NCBI RefSeq assembly: GCF_002846205.1
Contig: NZ_PHKV01000001.1
Coordinates: 1-64,000 of the forward strand
Source of the DNA: Xanthomonas prunicola
GTDB lineage: Bacteria; Pseudomonadota; Gammaproteobacteria; Xanthomonadales; Xanthomonadaceae
Length of the DNA stretch: 64,000 nucleotides
Direction: 5' to 3'
This document shows, in pieces, positions 17,478 to 26,325 of the stretch; within the stretch, counting starts at the first letter, position 1; every line of letters begins with the position of its first letter. A program made the position numbers and the translations under genes. A model generated the notes under the pieces. It saw only the letters and a program-made list of their open reading frames with translations. It had not been told where the DNA came from and searched no databases.

Positions 17478-18643
17478 TTCGGCAGGACCGCCGAGAAATC
17501 GACGTCCTTGGCAACATAGACGTTCAACACCGTTCCTTGGTTGATCGTCAGCGTGGCAGGACGACGTCCCGATTTTTCAACTGCCTGCTCCGCAAGCTGC
17601 TGCATGCTACGTGCGGTGTTGCTCTCGAACGGCTGCTGGGTAACGATGCCAGAGCCCACGCCAATGGTTGTTGTCTCGGGGCCATATTCGGCCGCTGCAT
17701 ACTTAAATGCATCGCTCAGCAGACTGATGAACAAGGCTGAAGCAATTTTGTTACCCCAATGCGCGTTGTAATTCCCCGGATGACCGGCGCTACCCAGCGT
17801 ATCGATGCCAGGCCCCATGAGCGTGACGTCCAAACCGGTAGGCGTAGTGACGCGGTCCCACACGACCTGTAGGCGATGAGAGGTCGGCTCACCGGCGCTG
17901 TACTGACCCAGCATCTTGGAACCCTTCGGAAGAAGCAGGTTGTGTCCATTGATGGAGTAGACCGGCTCGGTGACGATGCACGATGTGTAGCCGCCGAAAT
18001 CGGAGATGATCCGGGTCTCTAGGATGCAGCGAATATAGGTACCGCGCACCAGCAGACCATCCGGGTTGCTGATCGGCTTGGCCAGCGTGATCGGACCATC
18101 TTCCTGAGCAGGTGCGGGCTGCGCACCAAGTTGACCGGGAACGCTGCCGTTGTTTGCAGCAGACTCAGCAAGGATGCGCCGTTCCAACAGCGTTGGCCCG
18201 CGCTGACGTTCCGGTGCGGAGCCAACCTCATCGCTGCTGTCGGTGGGCATTGGCGGTAGTGGCGGCAGACTGGGCTGCTGCGCCAGCGGAACCGGTGCCT
18301 CTTCAACTGGCGCAGTCATGTTCTGCGGCAACGCAGGCGCAACCACCGTCTCGGTACGTTGCTTTGGTGGGGCAGAATCTTCTCCGCTTTGCGTGGCCAG
18401 CCAGAAAATGGCGAGAATCAAGAGGGCTGCAATGGCAGCCAGGAACACCAGCGCCTTGCGATTAAGCCGCTTGATGTCGCTCGATCTTAGGACCGGCTCG
18501 TTGGCATCCAAGTCCGGCTCGGGGCCAGCTTGTTGGCGCGCAAAGTAGGGATTGTTGCGCTCGTTGTATTCGCCGTTGCGCTGCTCATCCCCGCCATGGT
18601 TCTGGGAGCGCTCATCAGGGCTGTTTGGAATATTCGAATTCAC
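17474..18643 (-). CDS. virB10: T4SS channel protein VirB10
   Basis: 389 residues. Topology is a charged N-terminus in the cytoplasm, one membrane segment (about residues 70-88, LVFLAAIAALLILAIFWLA), a long Pro-rich periplasmic stretch, and a C-terminal TrbI/VirB10 beta-barrel domain (GTYIRCILETRIISDFGGYTS and DVTLMGPGIDTLGSAG). VirB10 spans both membranes and forms the core complex with VirB7 and VirB9. It overlaps virB9 and virB11 by 4 bases each. Confidence 0.95.
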   Translation of the reverse strand: MNSNIPNSPDERSQNHGGDEQRNGEYNERNNPYFARQQAGPEPDLDANEPVLRSSDIKRLNRKALVFLAAIAALLILAIFWLATQSGEDSAPPKQRTETVVAPALPQNMTAPVEEAPVPLAQQPSLPPLPPMPTDSSDEVGSAPERQRGPTLLERRILAESAANNGSVPGQLGAQPAPAQEDGPITLAKPISNPDGLLVRGTYIRCILETRIISDFGGYTSCIVTEPVYSINGHNLLLPKGSKMLGQYSAGEPTSHRLQVVWDRVTTPTGLDVTLMGPGIDTLGSAGHPGNYNAHWGNKIASALFISLLSDAFKYAAAEYGPETTTIGVGSGIVTQQPFESNTARSMQQLAEQAVEKSGRRPATLTINQGTVLNVYVAKDVDFSAVLPK

Positions 18644-19407
18644 TTTTGCTTGTTCCTTCGCAGACCGACGACGTTATCGCCATGACGAACCACCAGGAAT
18701 GGATAGGTTCCGTGCACGATCAGAGTGTTTCCCTCAACCGTCGTATTAACGAGAAAATCTTCGGCGTGTTCTTTCTCGCGGGCGAAGACCGCAGGAAAAT
18801 TTCCAGTCGGAAAACGCGTCAAATCCATATTGATATACGTGAATTTACCATCGTCATATACACGACTTGGAATCAACCAGGACTTCTTGGTTCGTGTCGC
18901 ATAATCGTAATCGTAATAGTAGCGACGATCCTTCAGGATCTTGGCATTCAGTAACGGACCGTTTTTCGCGGTATCCGCATCCTCGACATTATTGAAGCTT
19001 GTGTCCTTCGGATAGGTAAACACAACCTTATATTGAACACCCGCCTGCTTTGCCTGCTCCAGACGCTGCCAATCTGTTGCCACCACCTTGAGCTCAAGAA
19101 TATAAGAATGTGTCGCGGTACGAATCATCATGTTCGTATCGACGTCGACATTTTTAGGCTTGAGATAAAAAACATTCTCTCGCCGAGTGAGCTCCCACCC
19201 ACCAGTGAAACCGGTGCTGTAATCCAGAATTTTTTCGTTCGGGCTCAGCTCCACCTGAGTGGTAATGCCCAGACCTGTACGCACCTGATAGATGCGGTCG
19301 GGTGCATACTCATATTCCTGAACCACTTGCGCAGCTGCCGACAAAGCGCACAGCGCAAGTGGTAGCGCTGACAACAACGCAACCCTATATCGGTTAAAAA
19401 GTTTCAT
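18640..19407 (-). CDS. virB9: T4SS outer-membrane complex protein VirB9
   Basis: 255 residues with a signal peptide ending at LSAAAQ. The N-terminal VirB9/CagX domain (YEYAPDRIYQVRTGLGITTQVEL) and C-terminal beta-sandwich (FTYINMDLTRFPTGNFPAVFAR and EGNTLIVHGTYPFLVVRHGDNVVGLRR) are typical. It pairs with VirB7 and VirB10 in the envelope-spanning core. It overlaps virB8 by 4 bases. Confidence 0.95.
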   Translation of the reverse strand: MKLFNRYRVALLSALPLALCALSAAAQVVQEYEYAPDRIYQVRTGLGITTQVELSPNEKILDYSTGFTGGWELTRRENVFYLKPKNVDVDTNMMIRTATHSYILELKVVATDWQRLEQAKQAGVQYKVVFTYPKDTSFNNVEDADTAKNGPLLNAKILKDRRYYYDYDYATRTKKSWLIPSRVYDDGKFTYINMDLTRFPTGNFPAVFAREKEHAEDFLVNTTVEGNTLIVHGTYPFLVVRHGDNVVGLRRNKQK

Positions 19408-20450
19408 CGACCACTTGCTCCATTGACATTCTTGGGCGTCCCTTGGGGTTGCATTGCAGGCTGGGCTTGCAGCTGACCGGCCGGCTGCATTTGATCAGGA
19501 AATGCTGGTTGCGCCTGCTGCTGAGGCGCGCCACCTTGCTGCTGCATGCCTTGTTGCAGCGGAACACCCGCTTGAGGTGCAATGCTGGCACCTGCTGCAT
19601 TTGGATCGACCATCCCAGTCATCGGCTGCTGCGTAGCCTGCTGCTGCACTGCTGCCTGAGGCTGGGAGTTAATAACCGCACCAGCCGCTGGAGCGACGGG
19701 CAGTGCGGAGTAGTCATTATCTACGCGGTAATCAGTGACCCGAAAACCCAGAGGATTTTCCACTCTCAAGCTATCGCTCATCTCAAGATTATCCTGGTAA
19801 ACAAACCCCATCGTGGCGATCTTGTTGTCCAGTAGCGTGGAAACCGTGGAGTTCTTGTCATAAACGGTTCGCTGGAAGCGAACGGTTGCTCCGGTATATG
19901 CCTTCCCATTACCGCCGATCAAGGTAATGCTCAAAATATTGACGCGAATCGCCCGAAGCTTACCGTACGTGCTGAGCGGCCTCGACGGGTTATTGGCAGA
20001 GTGCAGCGCACGATATTCGCTCACGACATTTGTCGATCCCATTGCCGAAACCGTGTTCCAGTCACGCTGACCGATGATAGAAAGATCAAACGACTCACGC
20101 GCGATAATGAAACGCGCAATATTGCTGCGCGCCAGCGCTTCGCTGGTGCTGATTGTCCGACCACCGAAGTTGGGCTCAAGCTTGGCGATGGTGCTGGTAC
20201 CGGAATAGGCATCCGCCATGACCAAATATGGCACTTTTTCCTTCAGCGGCAGCATGTAGTAGTAGCCACCTGCCGTCATGACGGTGACCAGCATCGACAG
20301 GGTCGCCACAATCCAGGCACGCTTTTCGCTGCGGCGTGCGAGGTCGGCAATGCTGACCTCGTAATTCACCGCTTTTTGAACTGCCGCACCCACTTGGGCG
20401 GAACCGTCCTTTTCACTGACCTTCTTACGCAACATGTCTAGATCCGTCAC
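19404..20450 (-). CDS. virB8: T4SS inner-membrane protein VirB8 with long Gln-rich tail
   Basis: 348 residues, longer than usual VirB8 (roughly 230-250). A cytoplasmic N-terminus and one membrane segment (about residues 47-68) precede the NTF2-like periplasmic VirB8 domain (to about residue 250). The last ~95 residues are rich in Gln, Pro and Ala, apparently disordered and periplasmic. The start is taken as GTG 20450; ATG 20438 is an alternative. VirB8 nucleates assembly of the inner-membrane complex. It is separated from virB7 by 109 bases containing a hairpin. Confidence 0.94.
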   Translation of the reverse strand: MTDLDMLRKKVSEKDGSAQVGAAVQKAVNYEVSIADLARRSEKRAWIVATLSMLVTVMTAGGYYYMLPLKEKVPYLVMADAYSGTSTIAKLEPNFGGRTISTSEALARSNIARFIIARESFDLSIIGQRDWNTVSAMGSTNVVSEYRALHSANNPSRPLSTYGKLRAIRVNILSITLIGGNGKAYTGATVRFQRTVYDKNSTVSTLLDNKIATMGFVYQDNLEMSDSLRVENPLGFRVTDYRVDNDYSALPVAPAAGAVINSQPQAAVQQQATQQPMTGMVDPNAAGASIAPQAGVPLQQGMQQQGGAPQQQAQPAFPDQMQPAGQLQAQPAMQPQGTPKNVNGASGR

Positions 20451-20524
20451 CGTGGGGCCTTGTCAGGCCTGAAACTATCGCCGCAACGCGTCGCGGGCAT
20501 TTGAGAAGGCAGGAATGCCAAAGC

Positions 20525-20545
20525 TCCATGCCTAAGGGGCATGGA
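20525..20545 (-). other. Intercistronic hairpin between virB7 and virB8
   Basis: Perfect 8-bp inverted repeat (TCCATGCC/GGCATGGA) with a 5-base loop in the 109-base gap between virB7 and virB8. No U-tract follows. It may set the ratio of VirB7 to downstream products or protect the upstream mRNA. Confidence 0.45.
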
Positions 20546-20559
20546 TCAGAAGGCGGTCC

Positions 20560-20979
20560 TTAAGGCTTTGCGCCAGACGACACCGGCACCGGCTGGACGA
20601 GCAACTTGTTGGCAGACACAGACACTGAAACTCCCTGGGCTGCGTACACGGCACTCAACTCGGTGGCCGCCTGCTGGACGCTGGTCGTGCTGATTGCAGA
20701 AACCGGCCCGATCAAGGTGTAGTCCGACGGCAGGTTATAGGACAACTGCATGTTGGAATCCGCGGCCCAGCGTTCCAGCATGGTCTTCAGCGTGCCGTCC
20801 ATCGGCGTGGCCTGATACGTGTACGAGGTATAGAGAGGAATCTCGGTTGGCGCCTCGTCAAAGTGGTTGACGTGCTTCCAACGACCACCAAAGTCAGGAG
20901 CAGGCTTGGTCGCGCAAGCGCCTACCAATGCTGCAGCCACTAGCACCAACGACAGCTTGGACACATACATCGGATTCAC
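20560..20979 (-). CDS. virB7: T4SS outer-membrane lipoprotein VirB7 with N0-like domain
   Basis: 139 residues from GTG 20979 (ATG 20970 is an alternative). The lipobox LVGAC is followed by a short VirB7 motif and a folded domain of ~90 residues (GTLKTMLERWAADSNMQLSYNL and ATELSAVYAAQGVSV) of the N0/secretin-N type. Canonical VirB7 is only ~50 residues. The fused N0 domain is a hallmark of Xanthomonadaceae T4SSs and strongly marks this as the antibacterial system. VirB7 decorates and anchors the outer-membrane ring. A 62-codon frame upstream overlaps its start by GTGA. Confidence 0.95.
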   Translation of the reverse strand: MNPMYVSKLSLVLVAAALVGACATKPAPDFGGRWKHVNHFDEAPTEIPLYTSYTYQATPMDGTLKTMLERWAADSNMQLSYNLPSDYTLIGPVSAISTTSVQQAATELSAVYAAQGVSVSVSANKLLVQPVPVSSGAKP

Positions 20980-21307
20980 TCTGACTTCTCCAACTCATGA
21001 AATTTTGGGCTTACACCGGACAGCACTAGGCCTCCGCGCACCATCAGGTACCGGAGGAAAATTTTTTTCGTTGATGGCCCACTCACAGTCGCGCAAGCCA
21101 CCGAGTCACCCCAGTTGGCAATGCTCACTGCTGAAGACAAAGAAGACGTTGACAAACCATCCATAGCCCTACTCCAGTACGGCCCCGTCCAGCGCCGCTC
21201 CCCTGTACAAAATCCATCTACCCTGCCAATTCTCGATAACTTTGCCCTTAACGAGCAGATCCGTCAAGAATTACAGCCCCTCGCCCGCACACCAGGTGCG
21301 ACATTCA
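20980..21307 (-). promoter_or_regulatory. GGA-rich leader between virD4 and virB7, with a possible 62-codon leader frame
   Basis: This 328-base gap is the likely 5' leader of the virB operon. On the minus strand it contains about eight GGA motifs (for example ACGGATC, GATGGATT, CTGGACG, CTGGAGT, ATGGATGG, CGGAGG and TTGGAGAAG next to the virB7 start). GGA is the core of CsrA sites, and CsrA repression of the virB operon is reported in X. citri; the link here is inferred. TTGACG at 21262-21267 is a weak -35 candidate. A frame of 62 codons (ATG 21164 to 20976) ends in GTGA with the virB7 start, but its product has no recognisable features. Confidence 0.45.
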
Positions 21308-22981
21308 TCACAATTTTATCGTAAGCGTTTTCACTTCGGTCTTCGGCAGCAGGCGGGCAGTGAAATAACGGTCTTCGTAGTAGCGGATCTTGTCGCACTT
21401 CACCGGGTGCGGGATCCCTTCGTACAGGAACACTTCCTTCTCGTTGCCCATGGCCTTGAGCTCCTGCGGCAACATCAGCGCCCGACGCTCCTCTGACACG
21501 CTATGCGTGGTCTCACGCCCCCGGGTGACATTCTTCTTTTTGATGGTGGTATAGCCCAGCATCTCGGAGTAGTCGTTGGCGTCCTGCTGTTCGCGTGGCG
21601 CATAGAGGATCTGCAGGGCGTGGTTGGTGATGATGGTGCGCGACAGATCTTTGCCGTAGGTCGCGTCCAGCTGCGCCATGCTCTGGATGATGGGCAGCAG
21701 GCGGATGTTGTAGCCAGCCATATAGGCGACCGCGGTCGCGATGATGTCCACCCTACCGATCGAGGTGAATTCGTCCATCAGCAACAGGCACTGGTATTTA
21801 AGCTCCGGGTTGGACTTGGGCAGTTCGCGGGTATTGAGGTTGATGATCTGACTGAAGAGCAGATTGATGATCAGGCGGCTTTCGGCCAGCTTGTTCGGCT
21901 GGATGCCGATGTAGATGGTCATCTTCTTCTTGCGAAGATCCGTGAGCAGGAAGTCGTCCGCACTGGTGGCGGCATCCAGCACCGGGTTGATCCACGCATT
22001 GAGCGGCTCCTTCAAGGTGCCCATGATCGAGGCGAACGTCTCATCCGCCTGGGACAGCATGTTGGCAAAGGCCGACTTGGCATTGCTACTGAGGAACCGT
22101 CGCTCGGACAGCGACTTCAGATATTTCTTGAGATCGGTACCGTCACCCGAGGACAGGCGATAAATCCCGCCCAGCGTGGGCGCCCCTGCCCCGCCTGGGA
22201 AGCCGAGCGACAGCTCCTCGTCCCAGTTTTCGAACAGGTACAAAGCGAACGCCATGAACGCATTGCGCGCCTGGCTCACCCAGAATTTCTGGTCGTCCGA
22301 CCCATCCGGATACAACATCGCCGCAATGCTCATCAAATCCGAAACGCGGAACGCGGAGTCGTTCGACACATAGGTCAACGGGTTCCAGCGGTGGGTGCGA
22401 CGGTCTTCGGCAAACGGGTTGAACAGGAAGACCTCGTGGCCCTGACTGGCACGCCACCCGCTGGTCAGGTCAAAGTTCTCCTGCTTGATGTCCAGGACGA
22501 CGATCGACTCCTGATACTCCAAGAGATTAGGAATGACGACGCCAACGCCCTTGCCCGAACGGGTTGGTGCAGCAAGAATCACGAATTGCTGGCCGCTCAG
22601 TCGCACCAGCTTGCCGTTGAACTTGCCGACGACAATGCCGTTTCCGCTGGGCTTGAACAGTCCATGCTTGGACAGGTCGGCGGCGCCGGCGAAGCGCGCA
22701 TCGCCATGCAGGGCGCGCGCCTTGGGCTTCACAACGAGCACGACGGTGATCGCCCAGACCAGTGCCGGCAGGCCGAATCCAAGCATGCCCGCACTCTTGA
22801 TCTTGGTCGCGTAAGGCGCCACTTGGGGCAGCCCAAGCGCGCTGAAATAGCGGTAGTAGGTGTCCCACGCGTACAGACCGGTGTCGAGCCGCAACAACAG
22901 CAGCGTCAGATAGCCGGACAGGAAGTATCCAACGAGCACCGCCACCAGCGTGGCGATTGCGATGATCTTGGGTTTGGACAT
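21308..22981 (-). CDS. virD4: T4SS coupling protein VirD4
   Basis: 557 residues. Two N-terminal membrane segments (about 5-31 and 65-85) are followed by a TraG/VirD4 ATPase domain with Walker A APTRSGKGVG near 138-147 and Walker B LLLMDEF near 398-404. The all-alpha domain lies between them. In Xanthomonas the coupling protein binds the XVIPCD of effectors and hands them to the channel. It is the first T4SS structural gene, upstream of virB7. No relaxase gene is nearby, which argues against a conjugative role. Confidence 0.96.
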   Translation of the reverse strand: MSKPKIIAIATLVAVLVGYFLSGYLTLLLLRLDTGLYAWDTYYRYFSALGLPQVAPYATKIKSAGMLGFGLPALVWAITVVLVVKPKARALHGDARFAGAADLSKHGLFKPSGNGIVVGKFNGKLVRLSGQQFVILAAPTRSGKGVGVVIPNLLEYQESIVVLDIKQENFDLTSGWRASQGHEVFLFNPFAEDRRTHRWNPLTYVSNDSAFRVSDLMSIAAMLYPDGSDDQKFWVSQARNAFMAFALYLFENWDEELSLGFPGGAGAPTLGGIYRLSSGDGTDLKKYLKSLSERRFLSSNAKSAFANMLSQADETFASIMGTLKEPLNAWINPVLDAATSADDFLLTDLRKKKMTIYIGIQPNKLAESRLIINLLFSQIINLNTRELPKSNPELKYQCLLLMDEFTSIGRVDIIATAVAYMAGYNIRLLPIIQSMAQLDATYGKDLSRTIITNHALQILYAPREQQDANDYSEMLGYTTIKKKNVTRGRETTHSVSEERRALMLPQELKAMGNEKEVFLYEGIPHPVKCDKIRYYEDRYFTARLLPKTEVKTLTIKL

Positions 22982-23017
22982 GCGCCCTTCTCCTTAGGCT
23001 TGCATCACGATGGCGGT

Positions 23018-23260
23018 CTAGCGACGCACGACGGGCTTATGGTCGACAAGATCGGACTTGCGCCCGCCACTCTCGCTTTCCACTAGCGAATCGATCCAGA
23101 CCTTGGCCTGATCCAGGGACAGATCCGGCGTGATTCGCGTGCCCGCATCGGTCACAACCGCGTATGCCACGACCGCGTCGGGCGCATACACCTCATCGCG
23201 CGTGATGGCCACGACACGATACCCTCCCCTGGTCAGCACGGTGTGCTGATATTCGTCCAT
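23018..23260 (-). CDS. Small hypothetical protein upstream of virD4
   Basis: 80 residues starting MDEYQHTVLTRGGYRVVAI, with a good ribosome site (GGAAGG 7 bases before ATG 23260) and 36 bases before virD4. No signal peptide or membrane segment is visible; the protein looks small, soluble and acidic/mixed, ending in a basic stretch. I do not recognise a family. Position suggests co-transcription with virD4. Confidence 0.65.
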   Translation of the reverse strand: MDEYQHTVLTRGGYRVVAITRDEVYAPDAVVAYAVVTDAGTRITPDLSLDQAKVWIDSLVESESGGRKSDLVDHKPVVRR

Positions 23261-23995
23261 CGCCAGCCTTCCTTTCCGTCAGCGCGGTGGCGATGCTAAA
23301 GCAAGACGTGTGACGGTGAAAGCGGTTTCGGCGGATTGGGCTGCGGTGCGCCGCGCCAGCCTGTAGAACCGCCACACTGAGGGCTTACTTCCACACCCGA
23401 GGCACTCTCGACCGCCCTCGGAGACGCGCATGAGCAGCGGGAGAGGTGGACCGCCTCCCGCCTTCCTTTGCGTGGGGAGACAGTGCGACAGCCTGGCAGC
23501 TGCGCTGATTGCGGCACGAAGTGCCCCGTCGCGCGGACAGCACTGACCCGTCATGGGGCTTGACTGACACCCCTTGGCGATCGATCAACCTATTTTCCCA
23601 AGATGAAGAGAGCAGCGACGGCAGTTCACCCATCCGGTGCATAAGCACGGCACTGCTGGCATCCCCTATCCGCCGCTCAGCCGCGACGGGTCCTTCGAAA
23701 AATATGCCGGAGCACGATCGAGATCGCTCGGTCACCGCCGGTCACCTGAGCGGGAACTCTCAAACCGCAGCCAGCCAATTCCCGTGCTAGAGCGCAACTT
23801 CGGGCAGCACCACTGGTCAATACGCAACGCGCAGCGCAACGAAGCATGGGTGAGCGCAGCAAACTGGGGATTCGAATGCAGAAGAACACATCCAACGCCG
23901 CGGCAGCCTTTAGCGGGGATTATCTTGGAGTCGGTGACAGATGTCGCTGCCGATGTTGAAACCACTGCAAGCCACGTTGCCATCTGGACTTAGAG
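23261..23995. other. Gene-free stretch between tRNA-Val and the T4SS locus
   Basis: About 735 bases with no convincing gene on either strand. Open frames here are short, overlap each other on both strands and lack clear ribosome sites or family features. It presumably contains the promoter of the 80-residue gene/virD4 unit. I looked for a direct repeat of the tRNA-Val 3' end (an integration scar) and saw none within this stretch. Confidence 0.5.
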
Positions 23996-24070
23996 TGGTG
24001 GGCGGTACAGGGTTCGAACCTGTGACCCCTACCATGTCAAGGTAGTGCTCTACCGCTGAGCTAACCGCCC
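23996..24070 (-). tRNA. tRNA-Val(GAC)
   Basis: 75-base cloverleaf on the minus strand. Acceptor GGGCGGT/ACCGCCC; D arm GCTC...GAGC; anticodon stem CTACC/GGTAG with loop TTGACAT giving GAC (Val); T arm ACAGG-TTCGAAC-CCTGT; 3' CCA encoded. Confidence 0.95.
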
Positions 24071-24164
24071 GAATCCTGCGTCAGCATTGCGCTGTGCAGG
24101 GCGCGCATTCTAGCGCAGGGATTCATGGACCACAAGCCCTCCCCGCACCCGAATATCCCCTGCC

Positions 24165-26186
24165 CTAGGCCAAGCTTGCCGCTTTCAGCTTCTGGATCTG
24201 GTCGCGAATTTGAGCTGCGGCTTCGAACTCCAGATCCTTTGCGTGCTGATACATCTTCTGCTCCAGGCTCTTGAGCTTGCCGGCGATTTCCGCGGGCTTC
24301 ATGGCGCGGTAATCGGGTGTCTCTTCGGCAACCTGGCGCGACTTCGAACGCCCCTTGCCCGACTTCTTCTCAGCTGCATCTTCGCGCGCACCTTCCATGA
24401 TGTCGGAGATCGGCCGCTCGACGGACTTCGGTGTGATGCCATGCTCCAGGTTGTACTCGACCTGCTTCTCGCGGCGACGATCGGTCTCGTCGATTGCCGC
24501 CTGCATCGAACGCGTGATCTTGTCGGCGTACAGGATGGCTTTGCCGCGCAGATTACGCGCGGCACGGCCGATGGTCTGGATCAGCGAACCAGTCGACCGC
24601 AGGAAGCCTTCCTTGTCGGCATCCAGGATCGCCACCAGCGACACTTCCGGCATATCCAAGCCCTCGCGCAGCAGATTGATGCCGACCAGCACATCGAACT
24701 TGCCCAAGCGCAGATCGCGGATGATTTCCACGCGCTCGACCGTGTCGATATCCGAGTGCAGATAGCGCACCCGAATTCCGTGCTCGCCCAGGTACTCGGT
24801 GAGATTTTCCGACATGCGCTTGGTCAGCGTGGTCACCAATACGCGGTCGCCGAGCTTGATGCGCTCGTGAATCTCGGACATGAGGTCGTCGACCTGCGTG
24901 CCGACCGGTCGGATCTCCACGACCGGGTCGATCAAGCCAGTCGGGCGCACCACCAATTCTGTGACTTCACCAGCCGACTCGCGCAACTCGTATGGACCCG
25001 GTGTCGCTGATACGTAGATGCTACGCGGCGACCGCGCTTCCCACTCTTCAAAACGCAAGGGACGGTTGTCCAGCGCAGACGGTAAGCGGAAGCCGAACTC
25101 CACCAGCGTCTCCTTGCGCGAGCGGTCGCCCTTGTACATCGCACCGATCTGCGGAATGGTCACGTGCGACTCGTCAATGACCAGCAGCGCATCCGGCGGC
25201 AGGTAGTCGAACAAGGTTGGCGGCGGCTCGCCGGGCGCCTTGCCAGTGAGGTGCCGCGAGTAGTTTTCGATGCCGTTACAGAAACCCACTTCGGCCATCA
25301 TTTCCAGATCGAATTGCGTGCGCTGCGCCAGCCGCTGCGCCTCGACCAACTTGTTCTGCGAGTAGAGCTGTTCCAGGCGCTCTTTCAGCTCTTCTTTAAT
25401 GGTGTCTACCGCACTCAACGTGCGCTCGCGCGTCGTGGCGTAATGCGTTTTCGGATACACGGTGTAGCGCTGCAACTTGCGCAAGGTCTCGCCGGTCAGC
25501 GGATCGAACAGCGTCAGCTGCTCGATGTCGCCATCGAATAACTCAATGCGCAAAGCCTCGGTATCGGACTCGGCCGGGAACACATCCAGCACCTCGCCGC
25601 GCACGCGAAAGGCGCCGCGCGTGAGTTCGAATTCATTGCGGGTGTACTGCAGATCGGTGAGATGCCGGATCAACTGGCGCTGATCGATATGCTCGCCAAC
25701 CGACAGGATCAGGCGCAGCGACAGATAGTCTTCCGGCGCGCCAAGACCATAGATTGCCGACACCGTCGCCACCACCAGTGAATCGCGCCGCGACAGCAGC
25801 GTCTTGGTCGCCGACAAACGCATCTGCTCGATGTGTTCGTTGATCGAACTGTCCTTCTCGATGAAGGTGTCCGACGACGGCACGTAAGCCTCCGGCTGGT
25901 AATAATCGTAGTAGCTGACGAAGTACTCGACCGCGTTGTGCGGGAAGAACGACTTGAACTCCCCGTACAGCTGCGCCGCCAGCGTCTTGTTCGGCGCCAT
26001 CACCAGGGTCGGCTTCTGCACCTGCTGGACCACATTGGCAATGGTGTAGGTCTTGCCCGAACCGGTCACCCCCAACAAGGTCTGCTTGGCCAGGCCGGCC
26101 TCGAAATTGGCCACCAACTTGTCGATGGCTGCAGGCTGGTCGCCGGCTGGCGAGTATGGAGATACGAGCTGAAAACGGTCGGTCAT
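24165..26186 (-). CDS. uvrB: Excinuclease ABC subunit B, UvrB
   Basis: 673 residues, normal length. Walker A GVTGSGKT at 39-46, the beta-hairpin region [21 protein letters not shown], helicase motifs DESH and [10 protein letters not shown], and a C-terminal UVR domain ([24 protein letters not shown]) for UvrC contact. UvrB is the damage-verification helicase of nucleotide excision repair. No LexA-type operator was evident to me in the 139-base gap before the divergent pseudopilin gene. Confidence 0.98.
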   Translation of the reverse strand: MTDRFQLVSPYSPAGDQPAAIDKLVANFEAGLAKQTLLGVTGSGKTYTIANVVQQVQKPTLVMAPNKTLAAQLYGEFKSFFPHNAVEYFVSYYDYYQPEAYVPSSDTFIEKDSSINEHIEQMRLSATKTLLSRRDSLVVATVSAIYGLGAPEDYLSLRLILSVGEHIDQRQLIRHLTDLQYTRNEFELTRGAFRVRGEVLDVFPAESDTEALRIELFDGDIEQLTLFDPLTGETLRKLQRYTVYPKTHYATTRERTLSAVDTIKEELKERLEQLYSQNKLVEAQRLAQRTQFDLEMMAEVGFCNGIENYSRHLTGKAPGEPPPTLFDYLPPDALLVIDESHVTIPQIGAMYKGDRSRKETLVEFGFRLPSALDNRPLRFEEWEARSPRSIYVSATPGPYELRESAGEVTELVVRPTGLIDPVVEIRPVGTQVDDLMSEIHERIKLGDRVLVTTLTKRMSENLTEYLGEHGIRVRYLHSDIDTVERVEIIRDLRLGKFDVLVGINLLREGLDMPEVSLVAILDADKEGFLRSTGSLIQTIGRAARNLRGKAILYADKITRSMQAAIDETDRRREKQVEYNLEHGITPKSVERPISDIMEGAREDAAEKKSGKGRSKSRQVAEETPDYRAMKPAEIAGKLKSLEQKMYQHAKDLEFEAAAQIRDQIQKLKAASLA

Positions 26187-26325
26187 GGAGCGAATCTCGG
26201 GGGAGGCTGCACGAATTTACGGAGGCCAACATCGGTAGAACCCTGACAGCCGTGCAAGTGGAGGCAGCGTTACGTGGCAGACAACCAATGTTGAGACTGC
26301 TTGCTCCACTTCAAGGAGCGGCGCC

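Noticed and set aside
21115-21324. 69-codon plus-strand frame overlapping the virD4 end
   Set aside because: Antisense to the virB leader and virD4, weak start, no family features; more simply explained by chance in the leader.
12200-22981. Conjugative (DNA-transfer) T4SS
   Set aside because: No relaxase, oriT or partner genes are visible; VirB7 has the N0-like domain, and XVIPCD effectors with inhibitors adjoin the operon, all of which point to the antibacterial protein-secretion type.
23385-23735. 116-codon minus-strand frame in the gap before virD4
   Set aside because: Arg/Ser-rich composition, overlapping frames on both strands, no ribosome site or recognisable domain.
23261-24070. Genomic-island integration scar at tRNA-Val
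   Set aside because: The tRNA sits next to the T4SS locus, but I found no repeat of its 3' end in the adjacent gap and no integrase in the window.
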